Shown in pieces: positions 1 to 12,300 of a DNA stretch of 64,000 nt. Position 1 is the stretch's first letter; each line of letters begins with the position of its first letter. Location of the stretch: contig OENT01000136.1 of the NCBI GenBank assembly GCA_900239685.1, positions 1 through 64,000 of the forward strand. Direction: 5' to 3'. The stretch is from Rotaria macrura (taxonomy: Eukaryota > Rotifera > Eurotatoria > Philodinida > Philodinidae). A program made the position numbers and the translations under genes. The notes under the pieces were generated by a model that worked only from the letters and a program-made list of their open reading frames with translations, was not told where the DNA came from and did no database searches.

Positions 1-199
1 TCATTTATTTTTAAAAAATAAAGATAAATTAATCATTTATGTTTATCCTTTATTTTAAAGGAAAATAAAAATAAAGGGTCACCCCTATAGTATATTCAAT
101 ATTTCAGTTTCTTTGGAAATCAAGATAATTTTCAAAATAATCGCATTACCAACGATGGCATAGAAATCGGTTCACAGGAGAAATATGATTGATACTATT

Positions 200-2545
200 T
201 TTCTGCAACTATTATCATTGATCAATGATTTCCTTTCCATAGGGAAAATCTTGCAGACTTCTTTATCAGATCCTTCAACGATCCATCAAGGATCTTTTAA
301 GATTTGATTTCTTTCCTGAGGAAACGCATGAATCCTGTAAGAAGCGTGTAGCCACTAAGCATGCGGGATCCTAACACGATTTAAATAATGCTTGAAAATA
401 ATGAATACCTGTTTATACACGACCTGATCTTTCCAGGTTTTTCCAAGGATGTCGCTGTATCTATTTACAAGATTCTAGCAGGATATTACTATGTTTCTTT
501 TATCAATAAATTGCATTTCTTGACAAGATCCTTTCAGGATTTTCTAAACAGAGAAAAAAATGTATGAACACGTAGAGTTTCGATCTGTAGACCTTCAGTA
601 TACATACCGATCAACTTACCTTGTTGGATGTGACATATCAATATATTTTTAAAAAAGGTCGGTATTTTGAATTTTGATTTGAAAATAGACTTATTGAAGA
701 TTTGAAATAAAAATCAATGAATTAATATTTTAAAAATTTATTTGTCAATATTTTTTAAATTGAAATAAGACTATCATTTTTTTCCTTTCTTCTATGAGAA
801 TTTTAAAAAATATTTAATTTCTTTTCGCAAGTTCCATATTATCCACTGATTATGCAAAAAATTACATATCTTCTAACACTAGAAATTTCAAGGACAAATA
901 TTCTCACAAAAAATGCGAAGTTAACTCAATACGGAATAATATGTTTAAAAATTTGAAAAAATAATCAAAAAAACTTTAAAAACTGAAAAACCAATTAAAA
1001 TATACAACGCATGAGAGAAAACATAAAAAATATTATTTAAATTTTGTTACCGTAATTTTTTTCTAACAGCCCTTAGATTATGATTGAGACAAACATGATA
1101 GAGTACTAGCAAATTCAATATCTTTTCTCTAGTCATTACAATATTGGCTAATTTTTTCATGGAAGTATTCAAGCTTCAAAAATCTGTATTTTCATATCGA
1201 CCTGTCCATTCGTGACGGAATCACGTTTTTTAAGATAGTGTCTTTAATATATCAACTTATGTAAGTCGGCTAGAGCTGACATTGTTAGAAAGAAACAGTT
1301 GTAGTACTGCTCTATGTATAACAAAAGTTTCATTAAATTTCGTCGATTCGGAATGATTTTATAATTGAAATATAGCATCGTTACGGAATCACCAAAAATG
1401 GACCTTGATCTTGAGTGTTATGTAAAGAGTGAAAATTTTTAGCTCAACTAAAGGTGATATCAAAACCCTTTCTGTAAGAAAATTATTGCTTAGATGACAA
1501 GCTATCTGAAGAAAAAAGAATGTTTTAAAAATTCTGAAACTTAACATCATGCGGTTGAAAATGCGTCGTGACGGAATCACCTTTTTTGTGACGGAATCAC
1601 GTTTTCTGATGTCTTATTCTCGGTTACTAAAAAGCTGTTGACATGTGTTTGATATTGATATGTGCTTGGGACAACGTTTTTAGGAAAACACAGAAAACTC
1701 AGTTCATACCGGTCACACCGTTGTAGTGCTAGATCAATTTTTCCGGAAAAAAACCGCCTAGAATGGTGGACTGTTACGTGGATAGGTCGATATTGTTATT
1801 ACTCCTGTAAACAACCCAGGAAGGACCAGTATTAGATCTTGACAGGATCCTGTATTAGTGGTTCAAAGAAAAATTCGAGCAGGAACCTGACTCAATCCTA
1901 AACAGGATTTATCTAAATTCGAAAAATCCTAGCAGCAATAAATGTTAGGAACTCCGCTAGGATCCTGTGAGAAACTTGCTAAGATCCTTACGATTCAGGA
2001 TCTTGAAAGATCTGTCCATAGTTTCTTAAGGAATGCTCAAGATTGAGACTGGGTTCCTTGCATTTTCTTGTCAAGATCCTGATGATGATTGTATCTTTTA
2101 GGTAATCAAAGGGGTTGCTCTTGAACAGTTCTGGTCAGGAGCCTGATCGACGTTTCACAGCATTCCTTTAGTTTAGGATTCGTCAGATCCTTCTCTTATA
2201 TAACGGTAACTCCGGACCGGATCCTCGCATCAGTATTCAGAGTAAATCTTGATTTAAACCTTATGTAATCCTGACGAAACTCTCTTAGTAATTTTAATCA
2301 GATTCCTGATTAGGATTAAGAGTGAATTATACTAGGATCCTACAAACTCAATTCAGAAAAAATTCTAACAGGAACTTGAACAAATCCTGAATAGCATTAT
2401 GAGTCAAACCTGATAGGATCCTTGACATTTATGGTTCTGAACGAGCCTTCAAGACTGTTCAAAGAAATGAACATGCCTGAATAAACTAAGTGTGTAACTT
2501 GTAACGATCTCTACTAAATCCATACATATTCTCACCAAGAGCCTT
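200..2545. repeat. Region of degenerate AGGATCCT-type repeats
   Basis: No gene is seen here. Short degenerate copies of a near-palindromic motif, AGGATCCT(G) or its half AAGATCCT / ATCCTGA, recur many times at about 240-545 and densely at about 1800-2420 (for example near 1850, 1965, 1985, 2072, 2217, 2332 and 2416). Spacing is irregular, so this is not a clean satellite. The intervening 560-1790 is AT-rich and includes a separate GTGAcggaaTCAC motif family. It may be one decayed mobile element or an old degenerate tandem array; I cannot tell which. Confidence 0.5.
1212..1600. repeat. Four copies of a GTGAcggaaTCAC hyphenated palindrome
   Basis: The 13-base motif GTGACGGAATCAC occurs at 1212-1224, 1568-1580 and 1588-1600, and with one change (GTTACGGAATCAC) at 1380-1392. 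It is a 4-base inverted repeat (GTGA/TCAC) around a constant CGGAA core. The last two copies are 7 bases apart. All copies lie on the same strand in one otherwise unremarkable AT-rich stretch. They could be transposase-binding subterminal repeats or another protein-binding site. Confidence 0.55.
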
Positions 2546-2572
2546 ATTAGGATTGACATTGTGGTGCAATGT

Positions 2573-3352
2573 TGGCTGTACACGGATGGAAATCCTCAAC
2601 AAGCCGCCTATGTTAACATCGGTTGATAACTATACTATGAATCATACCTACTGTAATTATTCACTGAATTTGTGATTTCAATAAAAACATATAGATGCAG
2701 GGCGATGAAGTAGCACAATAGCGATTGACATCGCTTGCTTTATTTTCTTAATTGGGTCGAATCTAAGCTAAAGATATTGTTAAATTGTTGATAGTTGATC
2801 AGATGGATCCCTCCTGTTGTGATCAGCTGTACTAGTCTCTTTCTGATTTAATATCTTTCTGTGACAAGAATGATTCAATGAAATTGATGTCTTAAAAAAG
2901 AATACATGAAAACAATCGAAATAAAGATGTAGAGTCTACTTCGAATTATCATCAAATCTTTTTTCTTACCATTCACTAATCGTTCATTGGAATTAGATGT
3001 GTAACAAACTGATGACCAAACATGATCAGTTCACATCAAAGCATAGAATTCATTTTCGAACATTGTACTCCTATATTCCTTGTTATAGAGTCTATGCTTC
3101 TATCGATTGATATTGTCAAAAGTGAAGACTCATCGATATATAGAAGAATGATAATGAAGATAGAAACAATCAGTGTTCACATTTGAGTGTAATATTTTTA
3201 TTTTCAAGTATAGAATCATGATAGACATAATTATCGAATAAAGAAACAGAAAAGATTCCCCCTTCATGAAAATAGTACGATGCCAAAGCCAGAAGTAAAG
3301 TTGATTGAATCATGGTGTGTTTTAGAAACCAGTACGATATCAATCCACAGAG
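2573..3352. repeat. Truncated segmental duplicate (copy A) of 12869-13547
   Basis: This stretch matches 12869-13547 almost base for base, with only a handful of substitutions seen by eye. It starts inside the last coding exon of the secreted gene (the codons for its final 18 or so residues plus the stop are present) and runs through the 3' intergenic DNA. It then decays within the last 30 or so bases of the amidase gene's 3' end. No intact gene is left in this copy. It carries 102 bases (3135-3236) that are replaced by a single N in copy B. Confidence 0.9.
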
Positions 3353-3869
3353 TACTTTGTATAAATGTCATAAAGTTAAGACTTAACCTCTCTTGATTCT
3401 AAGCACATGTATCAAGAGTATCAAGACATCACAAGAAATATTCTCCTATGAACATAGTCCTCTTATCTTTAATTAAGCTCACAGGCAAGTCAAAATTTAG
3501 TATGATTGTTTGAATATGTTGTGGTATTAATAGTAATATTAAATTAATTATTAACAGTTGAAATACAGTAGAAGGTATCATCAGTTCAAAAGTTTCTCTA
3601 ATAGATTGATGATGTTCAAACAAAGAATTTGAAAATCTTTGTCTTTCTTAGCGAAGTAAGTATTCAAAGAATATTTTGCATAGGATATGAATAGAGTTCT
3701 GATTTTTTTTATTAAGCGTTCCCATGTAAGACTCGGAAGTGCTTAAATTATGAATTAATTATTTAGAAGTGTTTCTGTTGCCATATAAGCTACAGCTTTT
3801 GCGCAAAACGTTATACAATAAAGTTCCTATTCATTATTTTCAGTATCGCGACATGTCAGTATATTTATC
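3353..3869. other. Gene-free AT-rich stretch
   Basis: I see only short chance open frames here and no splice-consistent exon, RNA gene or repeat. Confidence 0.4.
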
Positions 3870-4149
3870 GTGGGGGAAACAGCTAATTTCTGATTTCTTG
3901 ATTTTTTTGATTTTGTTTTTGATTTTTTTGGTTTAAATCAGGAAAATCAGAAAAATCAACAAAAAAATCAAAAACATCTGGAAAATTAGAAAAATCACAG
4001 AAATCCACAAAGATCGGATTTAAACTGTCCGTCTCTAGATTGATATTTCGAACAACAAGGATACTAATTTTAAGCATTTCAATCGAGTCATCGATTTTTT
4101 TGCTGTAAAATTTATTTAAAATCAAATAAATCAGCGGTTTCCCCCTTGT
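3870..4149 (-). mobile_element. Short inverted-repeat element, copy 1 (reverse orientation)
   Basis: This is a 280-base element with inverted ends: left GTGGGGGAAACAGCTAATTT, and right, read inward, ACAAGGGGGAAACCGCTGAT. It is flanked by an exact 8-base direct repeat TATTTATC at 3862-3869 and 4150-4157, as expected for a target-site duplication of a hAT-type transposon. The interior has alternating GATTTTT/AAAAATC tracts and a core shared, in opposite orientation, with the copy at 4231-4503. The 80-codon minus-strand frame inside it is low complexity and not a credible gene. It is non-autonomous. Confidence 0.75.
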
Positions 4150-4230
4150 TATTTATCAAGAAGTGTGTTCGCATCATTGAAAATTCACTCTGCGATAAAT
4201 ATCATTAATCGAAGTTCGAAGGCAAAAGCT

Positions 4231-4503
4231 CAAGGGAGAAACAGCTGATTTTTTGATTTTAAATCAATTTTAAATCGAAAAAATTAAAAAATTCAAGAAA
4301 TCGAAAATATCAATGACTCGGTTGAAATGATTAAATTTGGTATCCTTGTTGTTCAAAATATCAATCTAGAGAGGGACAGTTTAAATCCGATTTTCTGGAT
4401 TTCTGGGATTTTACCGATTTTTTTCTTGATTTCTCTGATTTAAATCAGTTGATTTAAATCAGAGACATCAACAAAAAATAAGAAATCAGCTGTTTCCCTT
4501 TTG
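4231..4503 (+). mobile_element. Short inverted-repeat element, copy 2
   Basis: This is a 273-base element with ends CAAGGGAGAAACAGCTGATT (left) and CAAAAGGGAAACAGCTGATT (right, read inward). Its core near 4338-4400 (TATCCTTGTTGTTCAAAATA and onward to AGTTTAAATCCGATTTT) matches the reverse complement of the core of the copy at 3870-4149. No clear target-site duplication remains. It lies 81 bases after copy 1 in opposite orientation. It has no coding capacity. Confidence 0.7.
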
Positions 4504-7500
4504 CCATTTGATGTTTTATGATCTACAATCGTTCCTCGTAAAAAAAATAAATAATTTAATATAATAGAAAATTCACAATTTTTGTCTAATCATTGTCAGT
4601 TTTATAGCGACGAAGATCGATAATTAAAACTCAAATTAATAAACAAATGATAACAAAACTTTTAGATATTTGTAGATTCTACTAAAGTATTCAAATGTAA
4701 AACCAGGATAAATGAATATTTATATGATAATGTAACATAAATAGCGTAATCAACGAAGTATTTTATTTCCTTTTAATATTATGAACTCAACAAGATTCAT
4801 TCATCACTATATGACTCATACCAGCGATATGAAAGAGCGAATTGAGATAAATGAAAAATAAGAAATAAATTTTGTTTTGTTTTGGTCACCAATTTGAAAA
4901 AGAATCTAAATTATGGTAAATCAGAAAATACATTGCTAAATCTAACTCATAGAAAAAATTTACATATCATTCATATAACCTAACGTTATTTACATTTTGA
5001 TTTCTGAAATGCTTTTTTCTATTCTTTTCTTCGCTCTCTTTTGTTTGTATTTTCTCCACCTTTAATTAAATCTATTATTCCAATCTGAACTAAATTCTCA
5101 TGTCAACTGTAACATATGGTCACATGAAGATTTTAAAAAATTGAAATCATTGTTGAAAAACAATTGAAACTGATATTAGTTGATTCATCATCATGTTTAT
5201 GAACACACTAAAGGTATCCCCTGAGACTTGTCGTTATATAGATCTAGGATATGCATACATTTCTTTTAGACATAGAAGAAAGTTGCATTGTTCTTCTCTA
5301 TTAAGTCTTTCGCTGCTCACTCGATAAGGTGGATTTTCGTCAAGAGAATGACAGTTGAGATGAAAAAAAGAGAAAAGATAGGCGAAGGATAAAATTTTTA
5401 CAGAACATTTCATTTTTTTCTCAAAGAATTTCCTCATTTACACTTGAAAAATATGTTCTCTTCAAGCAAAGCGGAGTCTGTTTTTCCCCTTTCCCACGTA
5501 TTCTTATCTTTTTGTGATCACGCATTTCAACATTTTTACACAAGTTTCATTTTAGCTAATTTCTTTTTGAATGACTAATTCAACATGCAGGGTATCACTT
5601 TCATGTTTTCAATTAAGCATCAGTGTTTTTATATGAGCGTTTTGTTTTGCAATTAGAGCACTACTCTTGAAATTTTTCGAAAGAGATAAATTTTATTCTG
5701 TTTCTAGTCATAAAAAGCAAGAAAAAAGAAAAAAAATATTGTGACATATTTTATGGGACAGGGTTTGAACGAGGATGGTTTTTTTAGATGCATTGAACCA
5801 CCGGTTCTAGCATTCGTTGTTATCAATATATGTTTTTAGCTCATAAACTTGTTTAATAGGTTAAGTCTTCTGTTAAAAAGCATTGATTTCTGAAAATTCA
5901 TCTATTAGATGCGTGAAAATACGTTTTGGCATGATCAAATCGTTGATACGCGTTCTCTTCTCTTGTGAAACACGACCTGAAAGTAGTGTAGAAGTTTTTA
6001 GGGTAGAAGTTCTGCCCTCCATCTCCCCCCCCCCTCCCTCTTGCCACAGAAAAAGTCAATTGACCAGTTATAGACCGTTATAGAAAAATTAACTAATTAA
6101 CTAACTTAATTCTTGTCTAACTAATTGATTAATTAACGGAAAATCTTACGAATATTTAACTAGTGAATTATTAATTAGCCGTCGAAGACCGTTGCAGACA
6201 ACCTCTGGAGATCATCACACATCGCTTTCACACTTCAACAACCGGCTACCACATGTGATATTCAACCAGAATCAGATTTAAATATAGATGAAATCCTCTC
6301 TTGTTCACATGCTATGCTGCAGAGTACATAATGTTCAGGTAATACGCACGAGTCCAAGCAGAAATGACCCGTTTTAACGAATTTAGCAATAATGGGTCTG
6401 TCGTGTTTCACATTTTAATCCCACAGGTACTGCACTAACAGCTTTTTTTCTGTGACCTGAAAGGCTTAAACGCATTCTTTTTCTACTTTTCTCCCTTCAA
6501 CGCATTGAAACACCGTTGTGGCGTTTATGTGGCTGCGTAGGTAGTGCTTAGCAAAACCTGTTACTATCGACTTATTTAAGCAACACATTTTTAGAAATAA
6601 AACTTCTCTAGGACTAGTTTTCAACAGAAAAAAGCTCTTTCCAACGTGGACATCGAATGCTTGGAAGTAGGTTAAGAGATTGGAAAGTTCACTTCGGATC
6701 AAGTAACACAGCGTATAATAACTATCGGGCAGTGGCGATTAAAATAAATTAAACTGAGATTCTAGATATAGTAGTCAACATAAACTTCTGCTTTTAATAT
6801 CTATGTGATAGGTGTGAAGCGTCTTCTGTGACTTCTAAATTCAAGCATTATCATTTTTCATTGCCACGAAAAAGTTGTGATATCTTCTCTTGTGGAACTA
6901 AACAGGTGCTACTGTATAAGAAAGTAACTTTTTCAGACGAATCATTGAACTTAAATAGCAATGAGATTTTATCGACTGTCAATATTTATAAAAATACCTA
7001 TTCAGGTAATTGCAAAGAACGCTTGTCGCGTGGCTTTTAAATACTGATGCATGAATCCCATTCAAAATCAATGCATTTTCTAGAAAGACAGACAATATGT
7101 TGTAGGCATTAAAGTCAGCTAAAGTAGTCCTAATTTCACATTTTTGGATTAAAACCATATAAAAACTAATGTTTTTCTCAAATGAGTCAGACACTCAACT
7201 GTTCAATATTGTTTGTTGCCGGAAATCGTCTTTCAATTATTCGCGAACAATAAAAAATAAACGATAGATTTCCTACGCATTCGAGGATTGATACTTATTT
7301 CAAGGAGTGTATTGCTTGATGATTCGATGAATACATGAGAAGCTTTGAAAACATTCTCACATCTTTTGCTTTTCAAAAAAGGAGCATTCGTCATCCTTTT
7401 TGCACGAGTGTTTACTGTGTTCCCTCGCCTGTTCATATCTATTATGGTAGTTGTACGAAAAATAAATTTCTTCCCTTTATCTGAGCGTATTTTCGTCGAT

Positions 7501-7600
7501 GAAGTATTAGCTGTCAGTTATAACATGTTGATCATGATAGAAACAAGAGATTAAAGACAAGAGTTAGACGTAGTAATGTGGATATGATGGTTCGGCCAAG
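4504..7600. other. Gene-free AT-rich stretch
   Basis: I found no supportable gene here. There is a C-rich pyrimidine run at about 6020-6045 and an AT-rich cluster of TTAACTAAT-like words at about 6085-6180. Open frames of 60-80 codons are scattered on both strands, but without domain-like composition or consistent splice sites. Confidence 0.35.
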
Positions 7601-7603
7601 TAA

Positions 7604-8999
7604 CCACGGAAAAATTTTTAGGGAAAAATCGCAGTGTCACTGAAAAAAATGCGGTTAACCGCGGTTTTTCTCGCTGCGTTTTAAATTAAACGCGGTTTCG
7701 AGAACCGCAGTAAATACATTTATAACCGCGATATTCAGAAACGCGGTTAGACGCGTTTTTGAGAACCGCAGTAAATACCATTATAACCGCGGTATTTGGA
7801 AACGCGATTAGTCTGGATTGTCCGACACGGAGATTATTGCAATTATAAGTTTGGAATCCAACCTTGCAGTTTCAGATCGCATGATACACCGTTAATATCG
7901 TTTTAACTGTAGTCACGAATGAGTACCTCTTATGTGAAATGTATTTTGCGAAAGCAAAGATTTTTTTAAAATAAAATTTGAGAGCGAAATGAAATGTACA
8001 GTTGAGAAAAAAGACTCCATATTGAGTCTCTGGGCCAGGAGAGTATTTCGTTTAATTGTATTAATGAATTTTATTTCGTAAAGTGGATCTCATTTGAGAG
8101 GGAATCAGTGAAAAAGGCTAGCAGTGAAGCCGGGAACAGCTGATTTTTTTGATTCTTTATTAATTGTAAAATTAAAAAATCAAACAAAAAATCAATGATT
8201 CGATCAACGAGATAAAGTTTTGTATCGTTGTTGTTCAAAATTTAAATCAAGGGTGGGTGAAACAGCTTAAACAAGAGTCGTTTGAATTTCTTGATTTAAT
8301 TTATTTTCTGATTTTCCTGATTTAATTATTTTTTCTGATTTCTGTGACTTTTTTAATGTTTTTGTTGATTTTTCCGATTTCATTGATTGTAATCAATCGA
8401 TTAAAAGTTTTTAAAAAAATCGCAAAATCATAAATCAGTTTCCCCTTGCTCGATCAGCTTATAAGGAAGATTCGCTGATAGATTTGTATGCACAAATATG
8501 ATCGAGTGGTTTGTATAGTCATATAAGATTTTAGAGAAGTAGAAGTATATGTGAAAAACTAGTGTTCGAATCCAGCCTCGAACAAAAATAGTTAAAGTAT
8601 ATATAATTAGATTTCTTCCTGGACGACTAAGTGAAAAACGAGCAACAATGACAGATTCCTATAGAAATTACCTGTAGCAAGAAGTTAGTAAGCAATACTA
8701 TGAAAGTGTATATAATTTTGGTTAATTTTTTTTCATAGTTTGAGTACATCGTAAAAAACCCGCTCTGTACCGCGGTGTCAAGAAATCCCGGTATTGAGCG
8801 TTTCCAAAAAACGTGGGAGTCAGACCGTTAATGCGACTTTTTAAAACCGCGTTCTACCGCGTCTTGAAAAAACCGCGGTTTTCACCGTTTTTGAAAAGAT
8901 GAATAAACGGTCTGACTCCCGCGTTTCGAAATACCGTTCCAAACCGCGGTTTTGAAAAACGCATTTAACCGCGTTTTTATAGCGAATTTTTTTCCGTGG
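7604..8999. mobile_element. 1.4 kb non-autonomous element with CCACGGAAAAA ends and CG-palindrome arrays
   Basis: The ends are inverted: CCACGGAAAAA at 7604 and TTTTTTTCCGTGG ending at 8999. Both flanks read AGTAA (left directly adjacent, right after a GT), a possible short target duplication. About 200 bases inside each end are built from repeats of palindromic words such as ACCGCGGT and AACGCGGTT (7640-7810 and 8757-8985), far richer in CpG than the surroundings. The right arm contains a perfect 15-base inverted repeat (8815-8829 with 8906-8920). The interior is AT-rich, contains the third short inverted-repeat element (8129-8447) and has no coding region. The superfamily is not assigned. 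Confidence 0.65.
8129..8447 (+). mobile_element. Short inverted-repeat element, copy 3 (divergent, nested)
   Basis: This resembles the elements at 3870 and 4231. The left end is CGGGAACAGCTGATTTTTTT, and the right end reads inward CAAGGGGAAACTGATTTATG. A TATCGTTGTTGTTCAAAAT core lies near 8222. A second internal GAAACAGCTT at about 8261 suggests rearrangement or nesting. It sits inside the larger CCACGGAAAAA element, so it probably inserted there. Confidence 0.55.
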
Positions 9000-9385
9000 G
9001 TAGTAAACAACAACAGGGTGTTAATTTACACTTTTTATAAGTGTCACTTTTGCACCAGAGAATATAATTTGAGCATTTGCAGAAAGTCTAACTGAAGAAG
9101 TGATGTCGATTGTAATATTTTGCATACTTAGACTAACTTGATATTGCATAACATGTAGTTAGTCGATTGAATTTTCACACATAGTTTTCCGTATCTCCAT
9201 ACAGAGAACTTTGACAGAGGGATAATAACATTCACGTTAAAACTCCATTTCTTCACTCAAACGAAATAATTCGATCTATGACATGAATTGTTATGTCTTT
9301 ACTTTTTATTAATTTTTAGAAACTGATGATGGATGAAGTTGATGTTCTTATAGATGATTACATATCTTGATCTTTAGAGCCAATT

Positions 9386-12300
9386 ATGTTCTATCACGAC
9401 ATACAAGGCATGTGTTCGAAATTTGCTTTTCTTTTCATTGTTGGTCATCAGTTATCGGTAGCATTAAAATTGGTTCTTATTAATAATGCGGCGTTTAATC
9501 CCATCAATAGCAGCTACTGGCTAATAACTCTCGTTCAGGTTACGACACGTGATTCGTGTGTGTGTCAATGCTTTGCGAAATCAATGTGTATTACAGCTAA
9601 TTATCATGGTCTTTATCAAGAATGTTCATTGTTCTCGGTCCCACTTAACTTAGGCCAGTTACAAATGATGCCTATTTATGAAAATATGAGTGTTTTAGCC
9701 TTCGAAAACAGAGTATATGTTGGTGAGTACCGAACATATTTTTCAAAGGAACACAAAAAGTATAGATTATCTAACTGATTTGTTTCCTTCACGTTTGAGG
9801 GGTGAGGTTATGTGCATCGTCTGTATTCTAATGAGCTTAGATTATGATGACGAGAATTCGTGTTTTATTTTCTTCTATCACAAATCTTTCCGAAGATTTA
9901 TAAAAAAAAAACTAATTTTTACATGCGTGCTTTCATTTTTTTAAAGGTAAGCAGTTTTTTGACGTATATGGTACATACAAATCAGTATATTTGATATATT
10001 GGTATATCATAAAAGAAACAAATTCAAAGATCTGAAAATTTTCAAAAAACTAATCAGCGTAACATTTGTGTGTCTGTTAAGTTTTAAGTCGACATTGAAC
10101 AATAAAGTTTTGCTGATGTTTTTCATTTCGCCAAGCTTCTCAGACATGAGAGAAACACTCGTATATAGTTGCCATGATATTCTTAGTTTATTAGATGATA
10201 AACGACTTCACATAAACAGTTTGTTTCTTGTAAAATTCTTCGAATAAGTTCTCAATGATAATATATCTGACCATCAATCATACTAAAAGTACAAATATTT
10301 TTCATTATTCCGATTGGTTCTTAGATCACAATGTCTTATATTTTCCCTTTTTTCATAATTAAACATTCTTGTAATTCAAGAGGTGTTAGTGCAATTAAGA
10401 ATGGTTTAATTCATTTTTTTCACACACAAATGCATAGCGAAAAATATACATCATATCGATTTCACAAAACAAAAGACAGTTTAACCGAATTGAGAACCTT
10501 CCATAAAAAGAAGTAATTTCTCTTTTTCCTCTAGAATAGAAAAAAATTTGGCCTATACAACTAATCAGTCTAGGGCATGGGTAAATTAGTTTTAGGTGTG
10601 CAAGTGATAATGGATATAATGAATTAGCAAAGTATTGATATTCTGAAACGTCTATTGACAGTAATAATCTCAATTTGCATCGATTTCTTCACACATAAAG
10701 AAAAAAGTTTGACATACTTTCGTTTTTCATGGAAAGTTTGTTTGTATATTCGACAGTTTGACTCTTTAGTCTTTCTGTCAAGTAAATAAAAGCAGGAAGA
10801 TCCATTGAACATACTTCAACGTATGCAACTTTTCTTCTTGATAAAAACTTTTAAATTGTCATCTTTGTATAATTTTATTTGCAAGGCCTATTCTACTGAT
10901 TACACCCTTGAGAGAATTAGACTGATATTAAGTGGCTCAGACTATTTTATATCAGTTGATTTCACAGATGTTAAACAAGATTTGACTAATAATTCATTTT
11001 CATGTTTCTTTTTTAGAAGCTACTACACAGCAGAATAAAGATTCAACCATGCCAATCGATACAAGTATGTCGGATTGTTTTCATATTTGCGAACACTATG
11101 ATGAAGAACTATATGTATCATAAACATGTTAATAGTAATAACGAATTGAAATTTTTAAATATGTACCATAATTAGTCAGAAAATATTTTAAACGAACCAA
11201 ATCTCGCCTACCACTTAGTCTGCAGGTCTTAAAAATTTCTCACCTCACACGGGACAAATAATGCAGATCAACAGTATGAACGCACTGCCATAGGTTACAC
11301 GCGAGACACATGAAAATCTATTCTAAAGGAGAGTGATGAATGATCATTTAACAAATCATGACCGAGATAAGCAAGATATTAATAGTTCAGTCGACTTTAC
11401 TTTATTTAATGATCAACTCAATTATCTATAAAATCGAAGTTGAATAAAGATACTCAGCATAGTTATCAATATTTTTGTAGATATAACGATCTGGAAACAT
11501 GATATGAATGTATTTAGAATCTATCGTTGATTAGACGTTGAAGTAATTAAACCAAACGTTTTGATACCTAACTTAAGTAGGATCATAAAGTCAAACATTT
11601 CGCAACGTGAACTATAAGTAGTACTGAAAGTATTTTGTTCTTTAATGCTACAGCCGTTCGACCTAAGATCGGCTATACAATTTTGATATTGTGTTTGACG
11701 AATTATTCCAGCATGCAAAAACTTCTAATAGTTGATAATAAAATAAAAAATACTTGTTTAATTTATTACACGATCTCTACCGCGATGATTACATACTACT
11801 AGAAAAGAAAGCCTGAGGATGTACACTGGTTGAATCTACATAAAACAAAATAGCAAGGAAATCGAAATGCCTCAGAGAAAAAGGCGATGTACGGTGGTGC
11901 ATTAAGTAATCAAATCAATCTATCAGTCTCAAAGTCAGTAAAAACTACGGCATGGCTTTAAGAAACTAAGAAAGAATCTAGTGAAGCATTTTGATTGTGT
12001 ATATGGACTGACTTTTCGATAAAAATCGATCATTTAACTTAAATTCTTTTTAGTCAAATTAATCATAAAGTAGTTTAAAGAGTAGCAGAATGATTAGGAT
12101 AGAAATTGTATAGATTGGATTATTGGTGTCTAGTATAAAACGTCCCACATATTCATATTTCTAATAATCAAAAATATCGAATCATTATCGAAATATGTTT
12201 TTATGTTAGTTCTAATATTTGTAGTTACTATTTAAACTAATAGTGAAAATACAATTTTAAGCAGACTATGTAAGCGAATATTACGGTCCAGATATTCCAC

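Noticed and set aside
3883-4125. 80-codon minus-strand frame
   Set aside because: It lies inside a short inverted-repeat element and is low-complexity Asp/Phe/Asn/Gln sequence from GATTTTT tracts.
8500-8590. tRNA-like stretch with GAGTGGT and GTTCGAATCC boxes
   Set aside because: The A-box- and B-box-like words are present, but the T-arm and acceptor stems do not pair and no anticodon arm forms. It is at best a decayed tRNA-derived piece.
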